DNA of 6,511 bases, from positions 1 through 6,511 of the forward strand of contig DJAN01000092.1 in NCBI GenBank assembly GCA_002429615.1. The letters are read 5' to 3'. Source of the stretch: Lysobacteraceae bacterium UBA6001 (GTDB lineage: Bacteria; Pseudomonadota; Gammaproteobacteria; Xanthomonadales; Xanthomonadaceae). The position numbers were made by a program, and so were the translations under genes. A model generated the notes under the pieces. It was not told the DNA's origin. It worked only from the letters and a program-made list of their open reading frames with translations, and did not search any database. Below are positions 1-4,685 of the stretch, one piece after another (within the stretch, counting starts at the first letter, position 1; each line of letters begins with the position of its first letter).

Positions 1-1
1 G

Positions 2-187
2 CCGCCGTCCAACCACGGGCGCCCGCCAACCCGTCCGCCGGATGGCCGACCCGATCGCCCGCCGCGTCCGGAAGGTTCACGGCCGCCGCCGCGCCCCGAA
101 GGCGCGCGCCCGCCCCCGTCGCGTCCGGCGGTCCGGCAGCAGCAGCCCAAGCAGATGTCGCCGCACGTGCGCCAGGTCGAACCGTGA
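2..187 (+). CDS. 3' end of a proline/arginine-rich protein (partial)
   Basis: Frame 2 is open from the window edge to a TGA at 185-187 and gives 61 residues very rich in Pro and Arg. It contains an imperfect repeat (RPEGSRPPP followed by RPEGARPPP), then a QQQPKQ stretch and a less biased end, MSPHVRQVEP. Third codon positions are almost all G or C, as expected for a coding frame in this genome. Such tails are common at the C-termini of exported or envelope proteins with disordered ends, but no domain is visible here and no function can be assigned. The start lies outside the window. Frame 1 is also open (to 294), but its Ala/Arg/Pro composition looks like a shadow of GC-rich DNA. The call rests on composition and the repeat only. 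Confidence 0.42.
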   Translation, partial: PPSNHGRPPTRPPDGRPDRPPRPEGSRPPPRPEGARPPPSRPAVRQQQPKQMSPHVRQVEP

Positions 188-234
188 GCCATTTGGCGCT
201 TGGGCCGGCCGGCGCGACGAACGGCACAAATGCA

Positions 235-326
235 CTGACCAGGGGCTTGCGCCCGACCCGGTCAGGCCCCAAGCTAGGGCCACGGGTGACCTAACACGTC
301 GGTTTCTGACCCAGCGTTAGGCACCC
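235..326 (+). other. Series of inverted repeats in non-coding sequence
   Basis: Three inverted repeats follow one another. CTGACC (235-240) pairs with GGTCAG (260-265), enclosing GGGC/GCCC (243-246/251-254). GGCCC (265-269) pairs with GGGCC (277-281). GGGTG-A-CCTAAC (284-295) pairs with GTTAGGCACCC (316-326) as an 11-bp stem with one bulged A. None is followed by a T-run, so none is a typical terminator. They may be the 3' UTR of the upstream gene or the 5' part of the RNA that ends at 441. No convincing promoter was found between 188 and 337. Confidence 0.4.
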
Positions 327-337
327 ACCCGTTTCAA

Positions 338-441
338 TGTCGATGTCCGACAGGGAAATCTGGATCCCCCCTGTTCCGGCCCTGTCGGACGTCGGCGCCA
401 AACACAGCGAAGCCCTGGCCCCCGCCGGGGCTTCGTTTTTT
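338..441 (+). ncRNA. Candidate C-rich-loop small RNA (or structured 3' UTR)
   Basis: Two stem-loops lie in a row on the plus strand. The first pairs 338-355 with 380-397. Its core is an 11-bp perfect repeat (GTCCGACAGGG/CCCTGTCGGAC), extended outward by seven pairs, three of them U-G that form only in plus-strand RNA. Above an AAAU bulge, 360-364 pairs with 375-379 and exposes the loop UCCCCCCUGU (365-374). The second stem-loop is the terminator at 408-441, with a CCCC loop. C-rich loops in consecutive hairpins recall the sX13 small RNA of Xanthomonas, which uses them to bind G-rich mRNA sites, but I cannot confirm homology. No clear promoter is visible, so the 5' end is unknown. It may be processed from the transcript of the gene ending at 187. 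Confidence 0.42.
408..441 (+). terminator. Rho-independent terminator, plus strand
   Basis: CGAAGCCC (408-415) pairs with GGGCTTCG (428-435). The stem continues through a T-G wobble (416/427) and GGC/GCC (417-419/424-426) to a CCCC loop (420-423), making 12 pairs in all. Six T residues follow directly (436-441). The wobble forms only in plus-strand RNA, which agrees with the side on which the T-run lies. It ends whatever is transcribed from the left. Confidence 0.85.
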
Positions 442-498
442 GGCCTGGATGGGATCGCGCGCCAGTGCTGGCGCGGCTTTGCGGGCGGAGCCCGGGAT

Positions 499-533
499 AA
501 AAAAAGGGCCGGCAGTCCCCCGACTACCGGCCC
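499..533 (-). terminator. Rho-independent terminator, minus strand
   Basis: On the minus strand GGGCCGG (533-527), U526, AGUC (525-522), loop GGGG (521-518), GACU (517-514), G513 and CCGGCCC (512-506) form a 12-bp stem, followed by seven T residues (505-499). The 526/513 pair is U-G in minus-strand RNA but an A/C mismatch on the plus strand, and the T-run is on the minus-strand side. This terminator therefore serves transcription coming from the right, where no minus-strand protein gene exists before mnmG. Confidence 0.85.
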
Positions 534-618
534 CGCGCTTCCCCAATGTGCGCCTGGCTGGCCCCTGTTCCAATTCCAGCCTTACGCCCCTGTGTCGCAT
601 TGCCACGATTGGGTGCTA
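499..618 (-). ncRNA. Candidate sigma-54-dependent small RNA, about 120 nt
   Basis: The unit runs from the start site predicted about 12 nt past the -12 element of the sigma-54 promoter (618, give or take 3) to the end of the minus-strand terminator. Predicted folding, 5' to 3': a small UCGU/GCGA hairpin (608-595); a 6-bp GGCUGG/CCAGCC stem (581-576/561-556) with loop AAUUGGAACAGGGG; a 4-bp GCGC/GCGC stem (553-550/538-535) with loop ACAUUGGGGAA; and the terminator hairpin with loop GGGG. Four GGA motifs occur (577-575, 571-569, 542-540, 518-516), two of them in hairpin loops, and ACAGGGG occurs twice (593-587, 568-562). The only reading frame across it runs through the terminator and looks non-coding. 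I do not recognise a known RNA family. Evidence is structural; expression is untested. Confidence 0.55.
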
Positions 619-629
619 TCGGGTTATCC

Positions 630-645
630 GCAGGAAGCGTGCCAA
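630..645 (-). promoter_or_regulatory. Sigma-54 (RpoN) promoter
   Basis: The minus strand reads TTGGCACGCTTCCTGC. The -24 element TGGCACG is a perfect match to the consensus and is preceded by the preferred CAAGT context. The -12 element is CTGC (consensus TTGC), and the invariant GG (643-642) and GC (631-630) are separated by exactly 10 nt. Transcription would begin near 618 and run away from mnmG into the hairpin-rich unit ending at 499. A bacterial enhancer-binding protein would be required; its site is not identified. Confidence 0.72.
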
Positions 646-668
646 CTTGAGGGTCGCTTTCGTAAAAT
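639..668 (+). promoter_or_regulatory. Possible sigma-70-type promoter for mnmG
   Basis: A good -10 element, TAAAAT (663-668), lies 18 nt after GTGCCA (639-644), which matches four of six -35 consensus bases. It would start mnmG transcription near 675 with a leader of about 83 nt. Its -35 region lies on the same bases as the opposite-strand sigma-54 -24 element. Confidence 0.45.
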
Positions 669-676
669 GTGACCCT
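650..676 (+). promoter_or_regulatory. Inverted repeat over the mnmG -10 region, possible operator
   Basis: AGGGTCGC (650-657) and GTGACCCT (669-676) are 8-bp arms with one mismatch (six outer pairs perfect) around an 11-nt AT-richer centre. The repeat covers the mnmG -10 element and lies just upstream of the divergent sigma-54 promoter, so a protein bound here could affect both. The binding protein is unknown. Confidence 0.35.
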
Positions 677-734
677 GCCTACAGAATCGGCCCTTCTTTC
701 GACGCGCCCCCACCCGCGGCACGTCCATACTGCC

Positions 735-750
735 GGCCCCCAGGGGGGCC
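735..750 (+). promoter_or_regulatory. Hairpin sequestering the mnmG ribosome binding site
   Basis: The only Shine-Dalgarno-like stretch before mnmG is AGGGGGG (742-748), 9 nt before the ATG at 758. It sits inside GGCCCC-CAGG-GGGGCC (735-750), a 6-bp all-GC hairpin. A second small stem, CGGCA/TGCCG (717-721/731-735), abuts it. Folding would hide the ribosome binding site. Whether this is regulation or only the effect of high GC cannot be decided from sequence. Confidence 0.4.
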
Positions 751-757
751 TACTGCG

Positions 758-2647
758 ATGACTGACTCCTTCTACCGCTACGACGTGATCGTGATCGGTG
801 GCGGCCACGCCGGCACCGAAGCCGCGCTGGCCTCCGCCCGCACCGGCGCGCGCACCCTGCTGCTGACCCACAACATCGAGACCGTGGGCGCGATGAGCTG
901 CAACCCGGCCATCGGCGGCATCGGCAAGGGCCACCTGGTCAAGGAGATCGACGCCCTCGGCGGTGCCATGGCGCATGCCGCCGACCAGGCCGGCATCCAG
1001 TGGCGCACGCTCAATGCCTCCAAGGGCCCGGCGGTGCGCGCCACGCGCTGCCAGGCCGATCGCGCGCTGTACCGCAGCGCGATCCGCCGCATCGTCGAGG
1101 CGCAGGACCAGCTGACCGTGTTCCAGGCGGCGGTGGACGACCTCGTCATCGAAGGCGACGCCGTGCGCGGCGTCATCACCCAGACCGGCCTGCGCTTCGA
1201 CGCCACCGCCGTGGTGCTGACCGCCGGCACCTTCCTGGCCGGCAAGATCCATGTCGGCCCGACCCAGTACGCCGCCGGCCGCATGGGCGACCCGCCGGCG
1301 ACCACGCTGGCCGCGCGCCTGCGCGAGCGCCCGTTCGGCGTGGACCGCCTGAAGACCGGCACGCCGCCACGCATCGATGGCCGCACGTTGGATTACACGG
1401 TGATGGACGAGCAGCCCGGCGACGACCCGCGCCCGGTGATGTCCTTCCTCGGTTCGGTGGACGAGCATCCGGCGCAGGTGAGCTGCTGGATCACCCACAC
1501 CACCGAGCAGACCCACGAGATCATCCGCGGCGCGCTGCACCGCTCGCCGCTGTACAGCGGGCAGATCGAGGGCATCGGCCCGCGCTACTGCCCGTCGATC
1601 GAGGACAAGGTGGTGCGCTTCGCCGAGAAGGCCAGCCACCAGATCTTCGTCGAGCCCGAAGGGCTGGAGGTCACCGAGATCTACCCGAACGGCATCTCCA
1701 CCTCGCTGCCGTTCGACGTGCAGCTGGCGCTGGTGCGTTCGATCCGCGGCTTCGAGCACGCGCACATCACCCGGCCCGGCTACGCGATCGAATACGACTT
1801 CTTCGACCCGCGCGGCCTGAAGCCTTCGCTTGAGACCAAGCTCATCGAGGGGCTGTTCTTCGCCGGGCAGATCAACGGCACCACCGGCTACGAGGAAGCC
1901 GCCGCGCAGGGCCTGCTCGCCGGCCTCAACGCCGCGCGCCACGTGCGCCAGCTGCCGGCGTGGTCGCCGCGCCGCGATGAGGCCTACCTCGGCGTGCTGG
2001 TGGACGACCTCATCACCCACGGCACCACCGAGCCATACCGCATGTTCACCAGCCGCGCCGAATACCGGCTGCAGCTGCGTGAGGACAACGCCGACGCGCG
2101 CCTGACCCCGGTGGGTCGCGAACTCGGCCTAGTCGGCGAGGCGCGCTGGGCGCGCTTCGGCGCCAAGCAGGAGGCGGTGGAACGCGAGCGCCAGCGCCTG
2201 CAGGCGCTGTGGGCGACGCCCGGCAACGCGCTGGGCCGCGAGGTCGAACAGGCGCTGGGCGTGGCGGTGAGCCGCGAAACCAACGTGCTGGACCTGATCA
2301 AGCGCCCGGAGCTGGACTACGCCAAGCTGATGCAGGTGCCCTCGCTGGGCCCCGGCGTGGACGATGCGCAGGTGGCCGAGCAGGTCGAGATCGGGGTCAA
2401 GTACGCCGGTTATCTGGATCGCCAGCGCGGCGAGATCGAACGTCAGCAGCGGCATGAGCACACCGCCATTCCGGACGGCTTCGATTACGCCGGCGTGCGC
2501 GGGCTGTCGGCCGAGGTGACGCAGAAACTGGCGCGCGTGCGCCCGGCGACCATCGGCCAGGCACAGCGCATCCCGGGCATGACTCCGGCGGCGATCTCGC
2601 TGCTGCTGGTGCACCTGGAGCGCGCACGGCGCGCGAGTGCCGCATGA
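758..2647 (+). CDS. mnmG: tRNA uridine-5-carboxymethylaminomethyl(34) synthesis protein MnmG (GidA)
   Basis: MnmG is an FAD protein that with the GTPase MnmE installs the (carboxymethyl)aminomethyl group at C5 of wobble uridine 34 in certain tRNAs, using methylene-tetrahydrofolate and NADH in the cytoplasm. The 629-residue product has the length of the E. coli protein. Visible marks: the N-terminal FAD Rossmann motif GGGHAG (14-19), MSCNPAIGG around Cys48, the family signature [11 protein letters not shown] (274-284) with Cys278, the second signature [17 protein letters not shown] (369-385), and the C-terminal RIPGMTPAA (604-612) of the MnmE/tRNA-binding helical domain. The ATG at 758 is chosen because it yields the family N-terminus ([16 protein letters not shown]) and has an SD-like AGGGGGG upstream; the frame stays open back to 440 without family similarity. 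The stop overlaps the next gene by 4 nt. Confidence 0.98.
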   Translation: MTDSFYRYDVIVIGGGHAGTEAALASARTGARTLLLTHNIETVGAMSCNPAIGGIGKGHLVKEIDALGGAMAHAADQAGIQWRTLNASKGPAVRATRCQADRALYRSAIRRIVEAQDQLTVFQAAVDDLVIEGDAVRGVITQTGLRFDATAVVLTAGTFLAGKIHVGPTQYAAGRMGDPPATTLAARLRERPFGVDRLKTGTPPRIDGRTLDYTVMDEQPGDDPRPVMSFLGSVDEHPAQVSCWITHTTEQTHEIIRGALHRSPLYSGQIEGIGPRYCPSIEDKVVRFAEKASHQIFVEPEGLEVTEIYPNGISTSLPFDVQLALVRSIRGFEHAHITRPGYAIEYDFFDPRGLKPSLETKLIEGLFFAGQINGTTGYEEAAAQGLLAGLNAARHVRQLPAWSPRRDEAYLGVLVDDLITHGTTEPYRMFTSRAEYRLQLREDNADARLTPVGRELGLVGEARWARFGAKQEAVERERQRLQALWATPGNALGREVEQALGVAVSRETNVLDLIKRPELDYAKLMQVPSLGPGVDDAQVAEQVEIGVKYAGYLDRQRGEIERQQRHEHTAIPDGFDYAGVRGLSAEVTQKLARVRPATIGQAQRIPGMTPAAISLLLVHLERARRASAA

Positions 2648-3195
2648 CGACTTCTTCGCTCCGTCCCTTCGACGGCAAGCTGCCGGTCCTCGGCGAACGC
2701 GTGTATGTCGACCCGGCCAGTACGGTGATCGGCGATGTCGTGCTGGGCGACGATGTGTCGATCTGGCCGGGCACGGTGATCCGCGGCGACGTCAACTACG
2801 TGCGGATCGGTGCGCGCAGCAACATCCAGGACGGCACCATCATCCACGTCAGCCACCACAGCCCGTTCAACAAGGGCGGCTATCCGACGTTGATCGGCGA
2901 AGGCGTCACCGTCGGCCACGGCACCATCATCCATGCCTGCACCATCGGCGATTACAGCCTGATCGGCATGGGCGCCTGCATCCTCGATGGGGCAAGCGTC
3001 GGCAAGTACGGCTTCGTCGGTGCCGGCGCGGTGGTCGGGCCGGGCAAGCAGGTCGGCGAAGCCGAGCTGTGGCTGGGCAACCCGGCGCGCTTCGCACGCA
3101 AGCTCAGCGACAAGGAAATCGAGAGCCTGCAGTACTCGGCGCAGCACTACGTGCGGCTGAAGGACAAATACCTGGTCGAACCGGCCGGGAGTTGA
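2644..3195 (+). CDS. Gamma-class carbonic anhydrase family protein (YrdA-like)
   Basis: The 183-residue protein belongs to the left-handed beta-helix hexapeptide-repeat family of gamma carbonic anhydrases, which act as trimers with zinc bound between subunits. It shows V/I-rich hexad repeats from about 24 to 145. The metal ligands His68, His92 and His97 are present with the spacing of the archaeal Cam enzyme, as are the Arg47/Asp49 pair and Gln62. A short alpha-helical tail follows (about 155-178). Length and segments such as [18 protein letters not shown] and [10 protein letters not shown] resemble E. coli YrdA. Many members of this subgroup have weak or undetected carbonic anhydrase activity, so CO2 hydration is likely but not certain. 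The start codon overlaps the mnmG stop (ATGA) and lacks a good SD, which implies translational coupling. The 3' end overlaps the opposing gene by 49 nt. Confidence 0.93.
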   Translation: MTTSSLRPFDGKLPVLGERVYVDPASTVIGDVVLGDDVSIWPGTVIRGDVNYVRIGARSNIQDGTIIHVSHHSPFNKGGYPTLIGEGVTVGHGTIIHACTIGDYSLIGMGACILDGASVGKYGFVGAGAVVGPGKQVGEAELWLGNPARFARKLSDKEIESLQYSAQHYVRLKDKYLVEPAGS

Positions 3196-3560
3196 TCGCG
3201 CCACGCCAGCTGCGGCGCGTCGTCCTGCGGTGCCTCGCGCCGCGCACGCAGCAGGCAGGCACCGCCGACGATGGCGACCAGCGCCAGCAGCACCAGCCAG
3301 CCCAGCCGGCGATAGAACGGGATCGGTGATCGATCCAGCCCGCGCTCGAACTCCCGGGTGTCCTGCTGCACGCCATGGCAACACACCTCGCAAACGGCGA
3401 GGTAGCGCTTCTCGGTGACCCAGCAGAACAGATACCAGATGTGGACGAAGCGGTAGCGCAGCACATGGCGGAATGGCCGGCGATGCGAACAGTGCCGGCA
3501 TTCCCTGGCCTCCGCCGCGCCGAGCTCGACGCGATCGCTGCCAAATCCCCAGAGAATCAT
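3147..3560 (-). CDS. Zinc-ribbon membrane protein, short paralog
   Basis: The 137-residue protein starts MILWGFGSD and carries two CxxC pairs (Cys21/24 and Cys57/60) that should form a zinc ribbon, interrupted by the aromatic segment VHIWYLFCWVTEKRYL. Next come SPIPFYRR (78-85), one predicted transmembrane helix (about 88-104) and a short polar tail. The first 90 residues match the upstream neighbour without gaps at 50 positions, so the two are tandem duplicates. This copy lacks the neighbour's C-terminal domain. An SD-like GGGGAAG precedes the ATG at 5-nt spacing, and 23 nt separate it from the upstream gene, so co-transcription is likely. Its 3' end runs into the carbonic anhydrase gene. 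The function is unknown; the ribbon would lie on the cytoplasmic side if the N-terminus stays inside. Confidence 0.82.
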   Translation of the reverse strand: MILWGFGSDRVELGAAEARECRHCSHRRPFRHVLRYRFVHIWYLFCWVTEKRYLAVCEVCCHGVQQDTREFERGLDRSPIPFYRRLGWLVLLALVAIVGGACLLRARREAPQDDAPQLAWRDQLPAGSTRYLSFSRT

Positions 3561-3583
3561 CGTCGCTTCCCCGCGCCGAGACG

Positions 3584-4222
3584 TCAGCGTTCGGCGTGGT
3601 GCAGCACGCTCGGGTGCCAGCCCTTCAGCTCGGCCAGGGTCACCGCGTGGCTCACGCCCGCGACGAAATAGTCTGCCCGCGTGGACTTGCTGCTATGCAG
3701 GTCGGTGTCCGCCGCGCTCCACTGGCTGTAGCCCTGCTGCGGCAGCTCCAGCGTGACCTCGCCGTTCTCGATCGCGCTGATCCGCACCACGCCGTAGGCC
3801 TTGCCTTCATAGGCGCCCGGCACGACCCGGGCGAGATCCACGCTGTAGCGATCGCCCACTTTCGGCCCGGACAACAGTGCCTCGTCGTGACGCGAGGCGT
3901 TCTGCGAACTGATGATCGCGGCGACGATGACGATGCCGATCAAGCCGAGCAGTGCCAGGCCGCCATAGCGGCGGTAGAACGGAATCGGCGACTTGCCGAG
4001 CTTGGCTTCGAAAGTCTTGCTGTCGTGCTGGAACCCGCGGTTGCAGGCCTCGCAGACGGTCATGTACTGCTTCTGCGTCACCCAGCTGAAGAGATACCAG
4101 ACATGGGCATAGCGATACGCCAGCACGTTGCGGAAATTCCGTTCGCGTTCGCAGCTCTGGCATTGCCCCTGCCCCGCCGCGCCCAGCTGCACCACGTCAC
4201 CGCCCGATCCCCAAACAATCAT
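3584..4222 (-). CDS. Zinc-ribbon membrane protein with C-terminal domain, long paralog
   Basis: The 212-residue protein begins MIVWGSGGDVVQLG, as in zinc-ribbon proteins I recall from Xanthomonadaceae. Cys21/Cys24 and Cys57/Cys60 form the expected zinc ribbon around AHVWYLFSWVTQKQYM. KSPIPFYRR (77-85) leads into one hydrophobic helix (about 87-105). The remaining part, about 118-205, looks like a small beta-rich domain (GDRYSVDL, YGVVRISAIENGEVTLEL) placed across the membrane; no catalytic motif is recognised. The start has a strong SD (AGGGA, 4 nt before the ATG). It is the first gene of a probable two-gene unit with its short paralog. A gap of 80 nt with palindromes separates it from the upstream cysteine-cluster gene. 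The function is not known; a sensory or scaffold role is only a guess. Confidence 0.85.
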   Translation of the reverse strand: MIVWGSGGDVVQLGAAGQGQCQSCERERNFRNVLAYRYAHVWYLFSWVTQKQYMTVCEACNRGFQHDSKTFEAKLGKSPIPFYRRYGGLALLGLIGIVIVAAIISSQNASRHDEALLSGPKVGDRYSVDLARVVPGAYEGKAYGVVRISAIENGEVTLELPQQGYSQWSAADTDLHSSKSTRADYFVAGVSHAVTLAELKGWHPSVLHHAER

Positions 4223-4263
4223 CGTTCCCTCTCCCTGGAATGCCGGCGCATCCTAGCGCCTCC

Positions 4264-4297
4264 TCACCTAGGTGAACAGTACCTGTACAAAACAGGT
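4264..4297. promoter_or_regulatory. Cluster of palindromes between two minus-strand genes
   Basis: TCACCTAGGTGA (4264-4275) is a perfect 12-bp palindrome. It is followed by ACAG-TAC-CTGT (4276-4286) and by ACCTGT-ACAAA-ACAGGT (4281-4297), which share bases. This is the only AT-richer spot in the 80-nt gap before the zinc-ribbon pair, where its promoter should lie. It may be an operator. There is no T-run, so it is not a standard terminator. Confidence 0.35.
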
Positions 4298-4302
4298 CAG
4301 GC

Positions 4303-4569
4303 TCAGGGGCGGGTGGCCTGTTCCAGGGCCTGGATGAGCGCGAACGCCTCTTCCCGTGAGCCGCCACACAGATCGGCGGCCGGCCGCAGGCTGCCACAGA
4401 AGCCGGGCCGCGCATCGGTGCCGAACACCTGGCAGCGCATATCCGGCCCGAGCTGCGCGCACGGCACACCGGCGGGCTTGCCGAGGGGCATGCCGGGCAG
4501 GGGCGAAGTGATCGACGGCGCGATGCAGCAGGCACCGCAGCCTTCGCGGCATTCCAGGCAGTCGCGCAT
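4303..4569 (-). CDS. YkgJ-family cysteine-cluster protein
   Basis: The 88-residue protein has nine cysteines. The N-terminal cluster [12 protein letters not shown] (4-15) is followed by single cysteines at 37, 46, 58 and 68, the pattern of the YkgJ/UPF0153 family, thought to bind zinc or an iron-sulfur cluster. The segment [20 protein letters not shown] (14-33) is typical of the short proteobacterial members. The biochemical role of the family is unsettled. I chose the ATG at 4569 because it puts the cysteine cluster at the N-terminus as in relatives. The frame remains open to an ATG at 4656, but that extension carries no family feature and would nearly reach the divergent ilvD. No SD precedes 4569; a TAGAAT hexamer lies 8 nt upstream of the ATG. 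Confidence 0.85.
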   Translation of the reverse strand: MRDCLECREGCGACCIAPSITSPLPGMPLGKPAGVPCAQLGPDMRCQVFGTDARPGFCGSLRPAADLCGGSREEAFALIQALEQATRP

Positions 4570-4614
4570 GGGCCGGCATTCTACTGCCGCTTCCCGCGCA
4601 CCGGGCGCGCACGG

Positions 4615-4646
4615 TTTCAGTGGCAACTTCGCGAATCCCGTATAAG
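4615..4646 (+). promoter_or_regulatory. Possible ilvD promoter
   Basis: TATAAG (4641-4646) is a good -10 element in otherwise GC-rich sequence, 40 nt before the ilvD start. The -35 match is poor: TTTCAG (4615-4620) is 20 nt away and TGGCAA (4621-4626) only 14 nt. Transcription from it would give a leader of about 33 nt with no leader peptide and no attenuator hairpin. Confidence 0.35.
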
Positions 4647-4685
4647 GGAAGCGCATCCCGCTCCACGCCAGCCTTCCCCGCCCGC

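Noticed and set aside
223..236. GGCACAAATGC considered as a plus-strand sigma-54 promoter for the C-rich RNA.
   Set aside because: The GG to GC spacing is 7 nt, not the required 10.
42..320. Plus-strand frame of 92 residues near the window start.
   Set aside because: It is Arg/Ala-rich with no SD and overlaps the better-supported proline-rich frame ending at 187.
334..606. Minus-strand frame of 90 residues across the candidate RNA.
   Set aside because: It reads through a strong terminator, has no SD or family feature, and the region is explained better as a structured RNA.
440..757. The mnmG frame stays open upstream to an ATG at 440, which would add 106 residues.
   Set aside because: The extension runs through the minus-strand terminator and the promoter region, has no family similarity, and the protein from 758 has the normal 629-residue length.
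524..2020. Long minus-strand open frame (498 residues) opposite mnmG.
   Set aside because: Its Ala/Arg/Gly/His-rich composition is typical of antisense frames in GC-rich genes, it shows no domain, and it lies opposite a certain gene.
4281..4297. ACCTGT-N5-ACAGGT considered as a LexA box or terminator.
   Set aside because: The spacing between CTGT and ACAG is 5 rather than the 8 of the E. coli LexA box, and no T-run follows on either strand.
4570..4656. Longer start (ATG at 4656) for the cysteine-cluster gene.
   Set aside because: It adds 29 residues with no family feature and would leave only 29 nt to the divergent ilvD start.
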